Shown: positions 44,043 to 52,959, counted from the stretch's first letter. The stretch: DNA of 53,114 nucleotides from Psychromonas sp. SP041 (GCF_000470315.2 NZ_CBRF02000025.1:25677-78790); one strand, 5' to 3'. Notes: generated by a model not told the origin, from the sequence alone. Translations and numbers: made by a program.

Positions 44043-45317
44043 TTATACGCGATGACGCGGTAATACTAGATTAAGTAAAATGGCCACTATCCCACAAAGG
44101 CTTACACCTTGTAAGCTAAATGAACCAATTCCTAATGCCATACCGCCAATACCAAACACCAAGGTAACTGACACAATACACATATTACGTGGCTGAGATA
44201 AATCAACACGATGACGAATCATCGTATTTAAACCCACCGAGGCAATCGTACCAAATAACAACATCATGATACCGCCCATTACCGCACCAGGAATGGTTTG
44301 TAATACCGCACCAAACTTACCAACAAAGGCAAGTAGAATAGCAATAACCGCCGCCCACATCATAATTTTAGGGTTAAAGTTACGCGTTAACATAACCGCG
44401 CCAGTTACTTCAGAGTAAGTTGTATTAGGTGGTCCACCAAACAATGATGCAGCACTAGTCGCAATACCATCACCAAATAAGGTGCGGTGCAACCCTGGTT
44501 TCTTCAAGTAGTTTTTACCCGTGACATTACTGATAGCAAGGATATCACCAACATGTTCAACAGCAGGGGCAATAGCAACAGGAATCATAAACAACACAGC
44601 ATGCCAATTCCATTCAGGTGTAACAAACTGTGGAACACTTAACCATGCTGCATTAGATATCACAGTGAAATCTAAAATACCAAAAAACAGCGATAACAAG
44701 TAACCAACAATCACACCACAAAAAATAGGCACTAGTTTAAAAATACCTTTTGCCAATGTCGAGACGATCAAGGTAGTAATTAAAGACGCAAAAGAGATGA
44801 TCATAGCGGTATTTTGATCAATCAAAACCATGCTTGCATCACCGGTTTTACCCAATGCCATATTCACAGCAACAGGGGCTAAACCAAGACCGATTACCAT
44901 GATCACAGGACCAACTACAACAGGTGGTAATAAGCGATGAATAAACTCAACCCCTTTCAGTTTTACAGCGAAAGACATCAGCATGTAAACAACACCCGCG
45001 GCAAATAAACCAGACATAGTGGCTGGAATACCCCACGTTTGAACGCCATAAGCAATCGGTGCAATAAAAGCAAAAGAAGAGGCTAAGAAGATAGGTACTT
45101 GACCTTTGGTCACCAAATGAAATAACAGCGTACCAATACCAGCAGTAAATAAAGCAACATTAGGATCTAAACCTGTGATCAAAGGCATTAATACCAATGC
45201 ACCAAAGGCAACGAATAACATTTGAGAACCCGCTAGTAATTGCTGAAATACATTAAGGTTGGCAGTAATATCTTGTTCAGGTTGCTTGGATTGTTCTTCT
45301 GAGGCGATGTCAGACAT
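44043..45317 (-). CDS. uraA: Uracil permease
   Basis: 424-residue inner-membrane uracil:proton symporter of the nucleobase/ascorbate transporter family, with about 14 helices. Typical segments are LLAGSQMLFVAFGALVLMPL, VGPVIMVIGLGLAPVAVNM, and the substrate-site region VEHVGDILAISN with FGGPPNTTYSEVTGAVMLTR further on. The metal/uracil-contact Glu residues of UraA are visible in AVEHVGD and TTYSEV. It lies downstream of upp on the same strand, separated by 174 bp with a 10-bp hairpin; the pair takes up and salvages uracil. Confidence 0.93.
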   Translation of the reverse strand: MSDIASEEQSKQPEQDITANLNVFQQLLAGSQMLFVAFGALVLMPLITGLDPNVALFTAGIGTLLFHLVTKGQVPIFLASSFAFIAPIAYGVQTWGIPATMSGLFAAGVVYMLMSFAVKLKGVEFIHRLLPPVVVGPVIMVIGLGLAPVAVNMALGKTGDASMVLIDQNTAMIISFASLITTLIVSTLAKGIFKLVPIFCGVIVGYLLSLFFGILDFTVISNAAWLSVPQFVTPEWNWHAVLFMIPVAIAPAVEHVGDILAISNVTGKNYLKKPGLHRTLFGDGIATSAASLFGGPPNTTYSEVTGAVMLTRNFNPKIMMWAAVIAILLAFVGKFGAVLQTIPGAVMGGIMMLLFGTIASVGLNTMIRHRVDLSQPRNMCIVSVTLVFGIGGMALGIGSFSLQGVSLCGIVAILLNLVLPRHRV

Positions 45318-45404
45318 GAATAATTCCCTTTAATAATTTGCAGTTAAAATTTGTCTTTGAGCACGTAGACTTAAACATTCTGTTAAATAAACATGCTCAA
45401 TATT

Positions 45405-45432
45405 TTAATAAGGCGATGAGCTGCCTTATTAA
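45405..45432 (-). terminator. Hairpin between upp and uraA
   Basis: Perfect 10-bp stem TTAATAAGGC / GCCTTATTAA with an 8-nt loop, inside the upp-uraA gap and followed on the minus strand by AAATATT. Possibly a partial terminator that lowers uraA relative to upp. Confidence 0.5.
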
Positions 45433-45491
45433 TTACCTTTAGTACTTATTGCTTCGCACTAATTATCAGTTTTTTATAAAGCTTACAGAGC

Positions 45492-46118
45492 TTATTTAGT
45501 GCCGAATATTTTATCGCCAGCATCGCCTAAACCCGGAACGATATAACCACTTTCATTCAAGTGTGAATCGATAGACGCGGTGTAAACTTCAATATCAGGA
45601 TGTGCAGCTTCTAATGCTTTTAGACCTTCTGGTGCTGCTACTAAAATTAAAACTTTAATATTAGTACAACCACTTTCTTTGATAAGGTCTAATGTTGAAA
45701 TCATTGAGCCACCAGTCGCTAACATTGGGTCGACGACTAAGGCTAAACGTTGATCAATTTGGCTTACTAATTTTTGGAAGTAAGGAACAGGCTCTAGTGT
45801 TTCTTCATCACGGTAGATACCAACAACACTTACTTTTGCACTTGGAATATAATCTAAAACACCATCCATCATGCCTAAACCTGCACGTAAAATAGGCACT
45901 ACTGTTACTTTTTTACCTGCGATTTGTTGAACTTCTAACTCACCTTCCCAACCTTGGATTGTTACCGCTTCTAGTTCTAAATCTTTCGTTGCTTCATAGG
46001 TTAATAAACTGGCAACTTCACGTGCTAACTCACGAAAACGTTTGGTACTAATATCCGCTTCACGTAATAAACCTAATTTATGTTGGATCAGGGGATGTTT
46101 TACTTCAACTACTTTCAT
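45492..46118 (-). CDS. upp: Uracil phosphoribosyltransferase
   Basis: 208 residues, the exact usual length. It converts uracil and PRPP to UMP in pyrimidine salvage. The PRPP-binding motif is [13 protein letters not shown]; the N-terminal [14 protein letters not shown] and the C-terminal uracil site [17 protein letters not shown] are intact. GGAG lies about nine bases before the ATG. It is followed by the uracil permease gene on the same strand. Confidence 0.96.
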   Translation of the reverse strand: MKVVEVKHPLIQHKLGLLREADISTKRFRELAREVASLLTYEATKDLELEAVTIQGWEGELEVQQIAGKKVTVVPILRAGLGMMDGVLDYIPSAKVSVVGIYRDEETLEPVPYFQKLVSQIDQRLALVVDPMLATGGSMISTLDLIKESGCTNIKVLILVAAPEGLKALEAAHPDIEVYTASIDSHLNESGYIVPGLGDAGDKIFGTK

Positions 46119-46247
46119 GATATTTCTCCAAATGGGTAAAATTTAAAATCGGCTGATAATAACAATATAAAATGAATCAAATTATGTGCTGCATCATTAT
46201 AAATTGAAAACGCACTTTTTTGTTAAAATTAGTCAATTTTTAAAGCA

Positions 46248-46277
46248 AAAAGGCCAAGAATTTCTTCTTAGCCTTTT
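46248..46277 (-). terminator. Rho-independent terminator of amt
   Basis: AAAAGGC-AAGAA paired with TTCTT-GCCTTTT (one unpaired pair), 4-nt loop, about 105 bp past the amt stop and upstream of upp. The minus-strand reading continues into CCTTTTTGC. Confidence 0.65.
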
Positions 46278-46381
46278 GATTTAAAACATTTCAATATTCA
46301 AAGTACACTTCAATGTGTGTCTGAATATAATAAATAACGTAATAAATGGTGTCATAAGTAGTGTAATAAGTAATATAAAAC

Positions 46382-47599
46382 CTAGTTGTTATTTAAGTTA
46401 GTCGCGCCAATTTTATGAATCGCTACATCCGCACCATTAAATTCATCTTCTTCACTAAGGCGAATAGGCATGATTGCATTGACTGTTTTATAAACAATGA
46501 AGCCGCCAACAACAGCAAATAATACACCTGCTAAAGAACCTATTAATTGGCTCATAAAAGTAACACCGCCTAAACCACCAAAGGCTTCAAGTCCGAATAT
46601 ACCAGCAGCAACACCACCCCATAAACCACACAGTCCATGTAACGGCCATACACCTAACACATCGTCAAAGTGAGCAAATTTATTTTGTACGTAGGTAAAT
46701 ACCCAAACAAATAGTCCACCAGCAACCAGCCCCGTCATTAAAGCGCCGATCGGATGCATTAAATCAGAACCAGCACAAACAGCGACTAAACCAGCTAATG
46801 GGCCATTATGAATGAAACCAGGATCTTTTTTACCAATAACAAGAGAACTAATAATACCGCCAACCATCGCCATTAAAGAATTCATTGCCACTAAACCGCT
46901 AATACCTTCAATTGCTTGTGCAGACATCACGTTAAAACCAAACCAACCAATAGACAGTATCCATGCACCTAATGCTAATAGAGGAATGTTCGAAGGTGCA
47001 AACGCAACGACTTTACCGTTACGGTAACGACCATTACGGCTACCTAAAACAATAATCGCAGCAAAAGCAATCCAACCACCTACTGCATGTACAACAATAG
47101 AGCCAGCAAAGTCATGGAAACCCGCACCGAAGTTAACTTCTAACCACTCTTGAAAGCCGTAATTACCATTCCAAATTAACCCCTCAAAGAAAGGATAAAC
47201 AAGACCAACACATAATGCAGCAGCAATTAGCATTGGGTTAAACTTAGCACGCTCAGCAACACCACCAGATATAATCGCGGGGATAGCAGCAGCAAACGTC
47301 ATCAAAAAGAAAAACTTAACTAACTCATAGCCATTGTTTTCAGCAAGTACTGCAGCGCCATCAAAGAATGTCACCCCATAAGCTAACCAATAACCAAAGA
47401 AGAAATAGACTAAAGCTGACACACCAAAGTCGGACATGATTTTAACTAATGCATTAACTTGGTTTTTATGGCGAACGGTGCCGACTTCTAAAAAAGCAAA
47501 GCCTGCGTGCATGGCAAAAACCATGATTGCGCCTAATAATATAAACAAGGTATCTGCACTACTGATTAATGCTGTGACGTGATTTTGTACTGACTCCAT
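46382..47599 (-). CDS. amt: Ammonium transporter (Amt family)
   Basis: 405 residues with eleven expected helices, an ammonium channel/transporter. Signatures include MHAGFAFLEVGTVRHKNQVN, VHAVGGWIAFAAIIVLGSR with the first pore His, and VWPLHGLCGLWGGVAAGIFG with the second. The phenylalanine gate and Trp positions look normal. ATG 47599 has GAGGG seven bases upstream; the frame extends 23 codons further without a ribosome site. No glnK lies next to it, unlike the usual glnK-amtB pair, so this may be a second amt gene of the strain. Confidence 0.93.
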   Translation of the reverse strand: MESVQNHVTALISSADTLFILLGAIMVFAMHAGFAFLEVGTVRHKNQVNALVKIMSDFGVSALVYFFFGYWLAYGVTFFDGAAVLAENNGYELVKFFFLMTFAAAIPAIISGGVAERAKFNPMLIAAALCVGLVYPFFEGLIWNGNYGFQEWLEVNFGAGFHDFAGSIVVHAVGGWIAFAAIIVLGSRNGRYRNGKVVAFAPSNIPLLALGAWILSIGWFGFNVMSAQAIEGISGLVAMNSLMAMVGGIISSLVIGKKDPGFIHNGPLAGLVAVCAGSDLMHPIGALMTGLVAGGLFVWVFTYVQNKFAHFDDVLGVWPLHGLCGLWGGVAAGIFGLEAFGGLGGVTFMSQLIGSLAGVLFAVVGGFIVYKTVNAIMPIRLSEEDEFNGADVAIHKIGATNLNNN

Positions 47600-47987
47600 A
47601 AATTCCCTCTCAAAAGTCCTTAAAAAAAATTGTGCAGAACCATAACTTATCGGTCCCCTACTTAACATTGTTTTATGTCATTTTATGTGACTTTTGAACG
47701 TTTATTTGATTCAAAATCAACAATCGAAATAAAAATACGATAAGAATAATGCGAAGATTTACTTCCTTTATAAAAAAAATATATTTACTTAAGTTAATTC
47801 AGTTTAAATAAAAAATATAAATCCCAAAATAATTGGCTTATATTGATTAATTTCAATTGATAATGAAAATTACTCAAGCCTCTTCACTTGTTTATATAAA
47901 ACGCCTTACGTATAGTCCTATTTAATATTTTTCCATTTTTAAACATGTGCTTTTTAATACCTTAGTCGTTATAGGACTCTACTTGCT
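47600..47987. other. Divergent intergenic region amt / ABC operon
   Basis: 388 bp. It contains TTGATAATGAAAATTACTC at about 47857-47875, which matches the Fur 19-mer at about 13 positions, weak support for iron control of the ABC operon. No cobalamin riboswitch core was seen. Confidence 0.35.
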
Positions 47988-48848
47988 TTGCTAAATAATT
48001 TATCTACTAATGACGACAAAAAAAGATCAGGGAGTGCATCCTCATTATCATGCTTTGCAAATTGTAAACCGGCTGCGTTTGAGTTAAACAATCTAGCTTG
48101 GTCACCCTATAAACACACTCCATTACTTCACCCCATTAGTATTACCGTTAATCCTGCTGAATTTGTTGCCGTAGTAGGCCCTAACGGTTCAGGAAAAACC
48201 AGTTTATTACGTTGCTTATATCGTGTTAATAAACCTTCTTCAGGCCAAGTTTTAATGGATGGAAAGGATATTTGGTCATTACCTGCTCGTACCTGTGCTC
48301 AGCGTATTGCAACGGTATTACAAGATACAGGGGCAGAATTTGGTTTGAGTGTATTTGAGATGGTTGAAATTGGATTAACCCCTAAGTCAACCAGTTGGAA
48401 GCGCACCACTGAAGATAGTGAAGCCATTGAAGGTGTATTAGCATTATTGGATGTCTCTCATCTTATTGAGCGTAACTTTAACGCTTTATCTGGCGGCGAA
48501 CGACAACGCGTTATGATCGCTCGCGCTTTAGTACAAGGTCCAGATATTTTGATTCTAGATGAACCCACCAATCATTTAGACATTCGCCATCAGCTTGAAG
48601 TGCTTGAATTATTATCTACATTACCTTGCACTATCATCGTCTCTTTACATGATTTATCACTGGCAGCCGCTTATGCAGATCGTGTGCTGGTGATGAAAGA
48701 TGGACAGATGCAAGGTTACTCGGCAGCAAATGAAGCATTTACAGAACAACAAATTGAACATGTATTTGAAGTTAAAACTATTATTGATCAACATCCGATA
48801 ACACAACGTCCGCGATTTTCTTTTTATACAAATAACCAACAGGATTAA
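47988..48848 (+). CDS. Iron/corrinoid ABC transporter ATP-binding protein
   Basis: 286-residue FecE/BtuD-type ATPase. Walker A is GPNGSGKTS, the Q-loop lies in VLQDTGAEFG, the signature is LSGGERQR, Walker B is ILILDEPTNH and the switch His is in SLHDLSLAAAYADR. An N-terminal extension of about 35 residues (SGSASSLSCFANCKPAA) is unusual for the family. The frame has no ATG before the domain; TTG at 47988 is the only nearby start, so the true start is uncertain. First gene of an operon with the binding protein and permease. Confidence 0.9.
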   Translation: MLNNLSTNDDKKRSGSASSLSCFANCKPAAFELNNLAWSPYKHTPLLHPISITVNPAEFVAVVGPNGSGKTSLLRCLYRVNKPSSGQVLMDGKDIWSLPARTCAQRIATVLQDTGAEFGLSVFEMVEIGLTPKSTSWKRTTEDSEAIEGVLALLDVSHLIERNFNALSGGERQRVMIARALVQGPDILILDEPTNHLDIRHQLEVLELLSTLPCTIIVSLHDLSLAAAYADRVLVMKDGQMQGYSAANEAFTEQQIEHVFEVKTIIDQHPITQRPRFSFYTNNQQD

Positions 48849-48854
48849 TTAACC

Positions 48855-49832
48855 ATGATTCACGTTAGTGCCCCATTTAAGTATACCGCCATTGTATTAA
48901 CGAGCTTATTAGCCAATACCGTATATGCAGCGCAGAGCGATCCAGCGCATTATCCTATTAATGTAGAAAGCTGCGATCGTATTGTCACTTTTGATCATAA
49001 GCCAAAAGCGGCGGTGTCAAATGATGTGAATTTAACAGAAATGATGTTAGCACTTGGTTTACAAGACAATATGGTAGGTGTAACAGGCATTTCTGGTTGG
49101 AAAACACTCGATCCTGTTTTGCGTGCTGGTATCGGTGAATTACCAGAGCTTTCACCTAAATATCCAACGAAAGAAGTGTTATTAGGTGCAGACACTGACT
49201 TCTATTTTGCAGGCTGGAACTATGGCATGCGTGTTGGTGGAGGTGTTACTCCAGATACGCTAGCGCCGTTAGGCATAAAAGTTTATGAATTAAGTGAAAG
49301 TTGTATTCATATTATGAAGAAACCTAAAGTCTCAATGGATGATCTTTATAATGACCTAACCAATCTAGGTCATATTTTTAATGTTGAAGAACGCGCTAAT
49401 AAACTAGTTACAGGCTATAAAAAAGAATTAAAAGACTTCCAAGCTAATTTAGCACCACTTGATCATCCGACCAAAGTATTCGTCTATGACTCAGGTGAAG
49501 AGCAACCTTTTACATCAGGAATGCACGGTATGCCAACGGCATTAATTGAGGCTGCTGGCGGTAAAAATATTATTGATGATGTACAAAAAAGTTGGATACA
49601 AGTGGGCTGGGAATCTGTTATTGACCGAGCACCGGAAGTTATCGCGATTGTGAATTACGGTGACGTAACGGCACAGCAAAAAATTGATTTCCTGCGCAAC
49701 CATTCGGGGCTTAAAGATATTCCCGCTGTAAAAAATAATCGTTTTGTTATTTTAGAATATGTTGAAGCAACACCAGGTCCAAGAAATATTCAAGCCATCA
49801 AACGTTTAGCTAAAGCGTTTAGAACGGAATAA
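48855..49832 (+). CDS. Iron/corrinoid ABC transporter substrate-binding protein
   Basis: 325-residue periplasmic binding protein of the FepB/BtuF (class III) type. A signal peptide (YTAIVLTSLLANTVYA) precedes CDRIVTFDHKPKAAVSNDVN, the first-lobe start of the family; SGMHGMPTALIEAAGGKNII and IDRAPEVIAIVNYGD follow in the second lobe. The ligand may be a ferric siderophore, haem or corrinoid; the sequence does not decide. It starts 6 bp after the ATPase gene, and its stop overlaps the permease start by one base (TAATG). Confidence 0.9.
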   Translation: MIHVSAPFKYTAIVLTSLLANTVYAAQSDPAHYPINVESCDRIVTFDHKPKAAVSNDVNLTEMMLALGLQDNMVGVTGISGWKTLDPVLRAGIGELPELSPKYPTKEVLLGADTDFYFAGWNYGMRVGGGVTPDTLAPLGIKVYELSESCIHIMKKPKVSMDDLYNDLTNLGHIFNVEERANKLVTGYKKELKDFQANLAPLDHPTKVFVYDSGEEQPFTSGMHGMPTALIEAAGGKNIIDDVQKSWIQVGWESVIDRAPEVIAIVNYGDVTAQQKIDFLRNHSGLKDIPAVKNNRFVILEYVEATPGPRNIQAIKRLAKAFRTE

Positions 49833-50893
49833 TGAAAAAGCTACCTTCATCTAAAAAGCTAAGCTTTTCAAATATACCATTAGGTTTGCTATTAGTGGGC
49901 TTAGCTGGACTACTCATTATCTCAATGGGTATCGCAATTGGTGTTGGCTCTGTACCTATTTCACAATCAACAGTGTGGGGAGTGATTGCTCATAAGCTAT
50001 CCTTTTCCAATAGTTTACCTAATTGGTCCATAGGACGTGAAAATATTGTATGGGCAGTCCGTTTCCCTCGCACTATTCTAGCCGCTATTGTAGGGGCTAC
50101 GCTTGCTGTAGTTGGTGCTGCCTTACAGTCGATCACACGTAATCCGCTTGCAGATCCTCATTTATTGGGGATTTCTTCTGGGGCAGCTTTAGGCGCTATT
50201 ATTGCGTTATTACACACTGGTATGATTTTAGGGCTGGTAACTGTGCCTGTATTCGCCTTTATTGGGGCTTTGTTTGCTATGTTTTTAGTATTAGGCGTGG
50301 CTAACTTCTCTATGGCTAACAGCGCAGGTAGATTAGTGCTTGCAGGTGTCGCGGTAGCATTTGTACTCACCGCATTAGGTAACTTATTTATCTTCATGGG
50401 CGACCACCGCGCATCACATACGGTTATTTTTTGGATGTTGGGTGGATTAGGGTTAGCACAATGGAATCAACTTTGGTTTCCATTTATTACTTTATTACTA
50501 GGGGCAAGCTACCTTATTTATAAAGCAAGATACCTAAATGCCATGATGCTAGGCGATGAAACAGCGAGTACCTTAGGTGTGCCTGTACAACGCTTCCGCT
50601 TAATCGTCATTGTGGTTTGTGCACTGCTAACGGGTGCTGCTGTTGCTTTCTCAGGTGTGATAGGCTTTGTAGGCTTAATGGTACCGCATATCGTCCGTTT
50701 GTTAGTGGGTGGTGACTACCGTAAAATTCTACCATTATCAGCTTTACTAGGCGCATTATTTTTAGTCTTTGCTGACATAGTAGCAAGAATTATTATTCCA
50801 CCAGAAGATATGCCTATTGGTATTTTAACGGGTCTAGCTGGCGGTATCGCTTTTGTGTTTTTAATGCGACAACGTCGTAATGTGGCTTTTTAA
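49832..50893 (+). CDS. Iron/corrinoid ABC transporter permease (FecCD family)
   Basis: 353 residues, about ten helices. FecCD/BtuC landmarks: VRFPRTILAAIVGATLAVVG, LQSITRNPLADPHLLGISSG with the family's NPLADP motif, and GVIGFVGLMVPHIVRLLVGG with the ATPase-coupling segment. It overlaps the binding-protein stop by one base, so translation is coupled. No outer-membrane TonB-dependent receptor is encoded nearby. Confidence 0.93.
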   Translation: MKKLPSSKKLSFSNIPLGLLLVGLAGLLIISMGIAIGVGSVPISQSTVWGVIAHKLSFSNSLPNWSIGRENIVWAVRFPRTILAAIVGATLAVVGAALQSITRNPLADPHLLGISSGAALGAIIALLHTGMILGLVTVPVFAFIGALFAMFLVLGVANFSMANSAGRLVLAGVAVAFVLTALGNLFIFMGDHRASHTVIFWMLGGLGLAQWNQLWFPFITLLLGASYLIYKARYLNAMMLGDETASTLGVPVQRFRLIVIVVCALLTGAAVAFSGVIGFVGLMVPHIVRLLVGGDYRKILPLSALLGALFLVFADIVARIIIPPEDMPIGILTGLAGGIAFVFLMRQRRNVAF

Positions 50894-51064
50894 AAACCGT
50901 AAATTTTAGAAAGAAGGCTCAGGAGTATAATATCGCTCATAAGACAGTTGTATAAGCCCATGAGGGTATTAGCAACCTAATTATAATTGATTTAACCACT
51001 ATTCTTCGCTGTTTAAGTACACTGTCATCAATATATGTCAAAACGCATAAAATAATCCATTAAA

Positions 51065-51871
51065 TTAATTAATAGATTGACCGTTTTTTAATCTTTCACG
51101 AACGTCTTTAGGTGAATATGGGGGAAACTTAATTCCCTTACTAATTAAGAGCTCTTTTGTTTTAATAGCCCAACCATAAGCTTTAAATTTTGGAGTAAGA
51201 AGATTCCTAGATAGTTTTTTGTTTATTCGATTAGCAATGGTAGCACCTACTTTATTAGGATAATGATAATCAGCACCTAGCTCAATTAATCTAAAAGTAA
51301 TTTCAAATTTATTGAGTGAAGTTGAATATAAAGCTGAATTATCATTAGTTTTATTAGTTAAATTCAAATCCGCACCAGCGTCTAATAACATATTAATATG
51401 GTTCCAATTATCATGGCCAATTGCTCTAAAGATAACAGGGTAAGCATTATGATCAACAGCGTTTGCGTTTCCACCATATTTAAGCAGTAATTCTAAAATC
51501 TTATCGTCACCATCTCCAACAATATAAGCAATAGGATGATCATTATTACCGGAAATAAAATTAGGATCTGCGCCAAGTTGTAATGCTAGTTCAATAGCAT
51601 TTAAGTCTTTATTGATAATCAAGAAAAAAAGAGGAGTAATACCTTCTTTGCCATAACTATTTAAATTAGAGCCATTTTTAATAAGCTGTTTAGATGTAAA
51701 CTTATCACCCTTTTCGATTTCATTAAGTAGTAAAGCCATATTACTATCAAAATAGTTATTTTTTTTAACTTTACCTCCAAAACTACATGCACTTGTAAAA
51801 CACAGGCTTAAAATTAATAAAGATCTATTAAAGCATTTAAGATTTGTTAATAATTTTTCTTTAACATCCAT
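51065..51871 (-). CDS. Ankyrin-repeat lipoprotein
   Basis: 268 residues. The lipoprotein signal ends LCFTSACS (lipid Cys about residue 29). About four to five ankyrin repeats follow (GITPLFFLIINKDLNAIEL, ALQLGADPNFI, LLLKYGGNANAVDHNAYPVI, MLLDAGADLNLTNK, LIELGADYHYPNK). It is likely a periplasmic or outer-membrane-attached protein-binding scaffold; the partner is unknown. The start is taken as ATG 51871; ATG 51886 is close and possible. It is convergent with the ABC operon, 171 bp away, and is the last protein gene before the tRNA-like array. Confidence 0.78.
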   Translation of the reverse strand: MDVKEKLLTNLKCFNRSLLILSLCFTSACSFGGKVKKNNYFDSNMALLLNEIEKGDKFTSKQLIKNGSNLNSYGKEGITPLFFLIINKDLNAIELALQLGADPNFISGNNDHPIAYIVGDGDDKILELLLKYGGNANAVDHNAYPVIFRAIGHDNWNHINMLLDAGADLNLTNKTNDNSALYSTSLNKFEITFRLIELGADYHYPNKVGATIANRINKKLSRNLLTPKFKAYGWAIKTKELLISKGIKFPPYSPKDVRERLKNGQSIN

Positions 51872-52004
51872 TGTAATTATTCCCATAAGTTTCAACTGCT
51901 TTAATACATTTATCTTATTATGCTTCAATCTCTACAATAACGATATCTGCATCTGTAGTAGATTAAGTCATGCCTCTCTATGAGATAAAATACTACCCTA
52001 GGGA

Positions 52005-52025
52005 AAGGTTGACAGATTCAACCTT
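52005..52025. terminator. Small stem-loop left of the tRNA-like array
   Basis: AAGGTTGA-CAGAT-TCAACCTT, perfect 8-bp stem with a 5-nt loop. No T-run; the role is unclear. Confidence 0.35.
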
Positions 52026-52076
52026 GAAGTGCATAACCACTAAGCAAAAAACACTCAATAAGTAGGTCTTTAAATA

Positions 52077-52164
52077 TATCCACTCTATTGAGCTTTAGCC
52101 ATTGATACACACGATCCTTTCACAGTAGGACAATCTATTGATCTACCAACAAAACTAAAGGGGA
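52077..52164 (-). pseudogene. tRNA-Asn-like unit 0 (most decayed)
   Basis: Recognisable by alignment with units 3 and 4 (TTGGTAGATCAA, GATTGTCCT, CGTGTGT) but with a broken acceptor stem, D-stem and T-stem. A remnant terminator with T6 (GAGTGTTTTTTGC on the minus strand) follows. Confidence 0.6.
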
Positions 52165-52213
52165 ATGTTTTTTTGTTAGTCTGTTAAACAGCTCCTGAAT
52201 TTTAGGCAAAAAA

Positions 52214-52242
52214 AATCCTGAACAATAATGTTCAGGATTTTT
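52214..52242 (-). terminator. Terminator after tRNA-like unit 1
   Basis: Perfect stem AATCCTGAACA / TGTTCAGGATT with a TTAT loop at its core and a T-run on the minus strand. The same hairpin recurs after unit 3. Confidence 0.75.
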
Positions 52243-52246
52243 AATG

Positions 52247-52334
52247 CGACGCCTCTTGCTGGGCTTGAATCAGCGACACACGCTATACATTGAAAACAGA
52301 CAGTTAGTTGCTCTACCGACTAAGTTAAAGAGAA
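52247..52334 (-). pseudogene. tRNA-Asn-like unit 1 (decayed)
   Basis: Same organisation as unit 4, but the CCA position reads TCG, the anticodon-region insert is changed and one base shorter, and the D-stem has a mismatch. The T-arm is still nearly intact. Confidence 0.65.
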
Positions 52335-52401
52335 ATTGTATTTTGGTCTTTTTGCAAAATTAAAGCAAAAAAATTAACTCAAACGAGTAGGCTTTTAAAT
52401 G

Positions 52402-52490
52402 TGGCTCTTCTTGCAGGGCTTAAACCAGCGACACACGCTATACCTTCAAAAGAGGACAGTCCGTCGATCTACCAACTGAGTTAAAGAGGA
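52402..52490 (-). pseudogene. tRNA-Asn-like unit 2 (partly decayed)
   Basis: 89 nt with CCA, but mismatches in the acceptor stem (3' side AAGAAGA against TCCTCTT) and the D-stem (ACTC against GATC). The T-stem also has a change (GCTGG to CCTGC). The anticodon-region insert is identical to units 3 and 4. It is followed by an ACTC-GTTT-GAGT hairpin and T7. Confidence 0.7.
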
Positions 52491-52537
52491 ATTGCTCTTT
52501 TTGCTAATGTATTAGGGAGAGCATAAATTTTAGGAAA

Positions 52538-52566
52538 AAAATCCTGAACAATAATGTTCAGGATTT
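52538..52566 (-). terminator. Terminator after tRNA-like unit 3
   Basis: Perfect stem AATCCTGAACA / TGTTCAGGATT followed by T7 on the minus strand, directly after unit 3. Confidence 0.75.
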
Positions 52567-52572
52567 TAAATG

Positions 52573-52661
52573 TGGCTCCTCTTGCTGGACTTAAACCAGC
52601 GACATACGCTATACCTTCAAAAGAGGACAGTCCGTTGCTCTACCAACTGAGCTAAAGAGGA
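52573..52661 (-). ncRNA. tRNA-Asn-derived RNA, unit 3 (intact arms, altered anticodon arm)
   Basis: 89-nt cloverleaf-like unit with encoded CCA. Acceptor TCCTCTT/AAGAGGA, D-stem GCTC/GAGC and T-stem GCTGG/CCAGC are all perfect. Its flanks match tRNA-Asn (TAGAGC-AACGGACTGT before, TGTC-GCTGG after), but where tRNA-Asn has GTTAATCCG it has an insert of about 20 nt (CCTCTTTTGAAGGTATAGCG). The arm can be drawn as an imperfect ~10-bp stem with loop CTTTTGA. Whether it is charged or used is unknown. Confidence 0.65.
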
Positions 52662-52709
52662 ATGGTTCTATTTGTTAGCCTGTTGAACAGTTTCTAAATT
52701 TTAAGCAAA

Positions 52710-52738
52710 AAAAAGCCTACTCATTGAGTAAGCTTTTG
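52710..52738 (-). terminator. Terminator after tRNA-like unit 4
   Basis: Minus strand AAGC-TACTC paired with GAGTA-GCTT followed by T8. Confidence 0.7.
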
Positions 52739-52742
52739 AATG

Positions 52743-52831
52743 TGGCTCCTCTTGCTGGGCTTGAACCAGCGACACACGCTATACCTTCAAAAGAGGACAG
52801 TCCGTTGCTCTACCAACTGAGTTAAAGAGGA
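52743..52831 (-). ncRNA. tRNA-Asn-derived RNA, unit 4 (altered anticodon arm)
   Basis: 89-nt unit nearly identical to unit 3, with CCA, perfect acceptor and T stems, and one D-stem mismatch (ACTC/GAGC). It has the same 20-nt insert in place of the Asn anticodon segment. The spacer on its 5' side matches the spacer before unit 3 up to 52900, where an insertion sequence begins. Confidence 0.65.
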
Positions 52832-52959
52832 ATGGTTCTATTTGTTAGTCTGTTGAACAGTTTCTAAATTTTAAGCAAAAAAAAGCCTACTCATTGAGTA
52901 TAATGCCGATCGGTTAAGGATCTAAGAAGAAAACTTGAACGATCTTGCAGATAGAACAT

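Noticed and set aside
43834-44055. Plus-strand open frame of 73 codons between polB and uraA
   Set aside because: It overlaps the polB start and the uraA terminator and end; no ribosome site and no protein-like composition.
47600-47987. Cobalamin riboswitch ahead of the ABC operon
   Set aside because: No conserved B12-box core was seen; the operon may serve siderophores or haem instead.
52077-52900. CRISPR-like array in the tRNA region
   Set aside because: Repeats are ~89 nt tRNA-shaped units and the spacers are themselves similar terminators.
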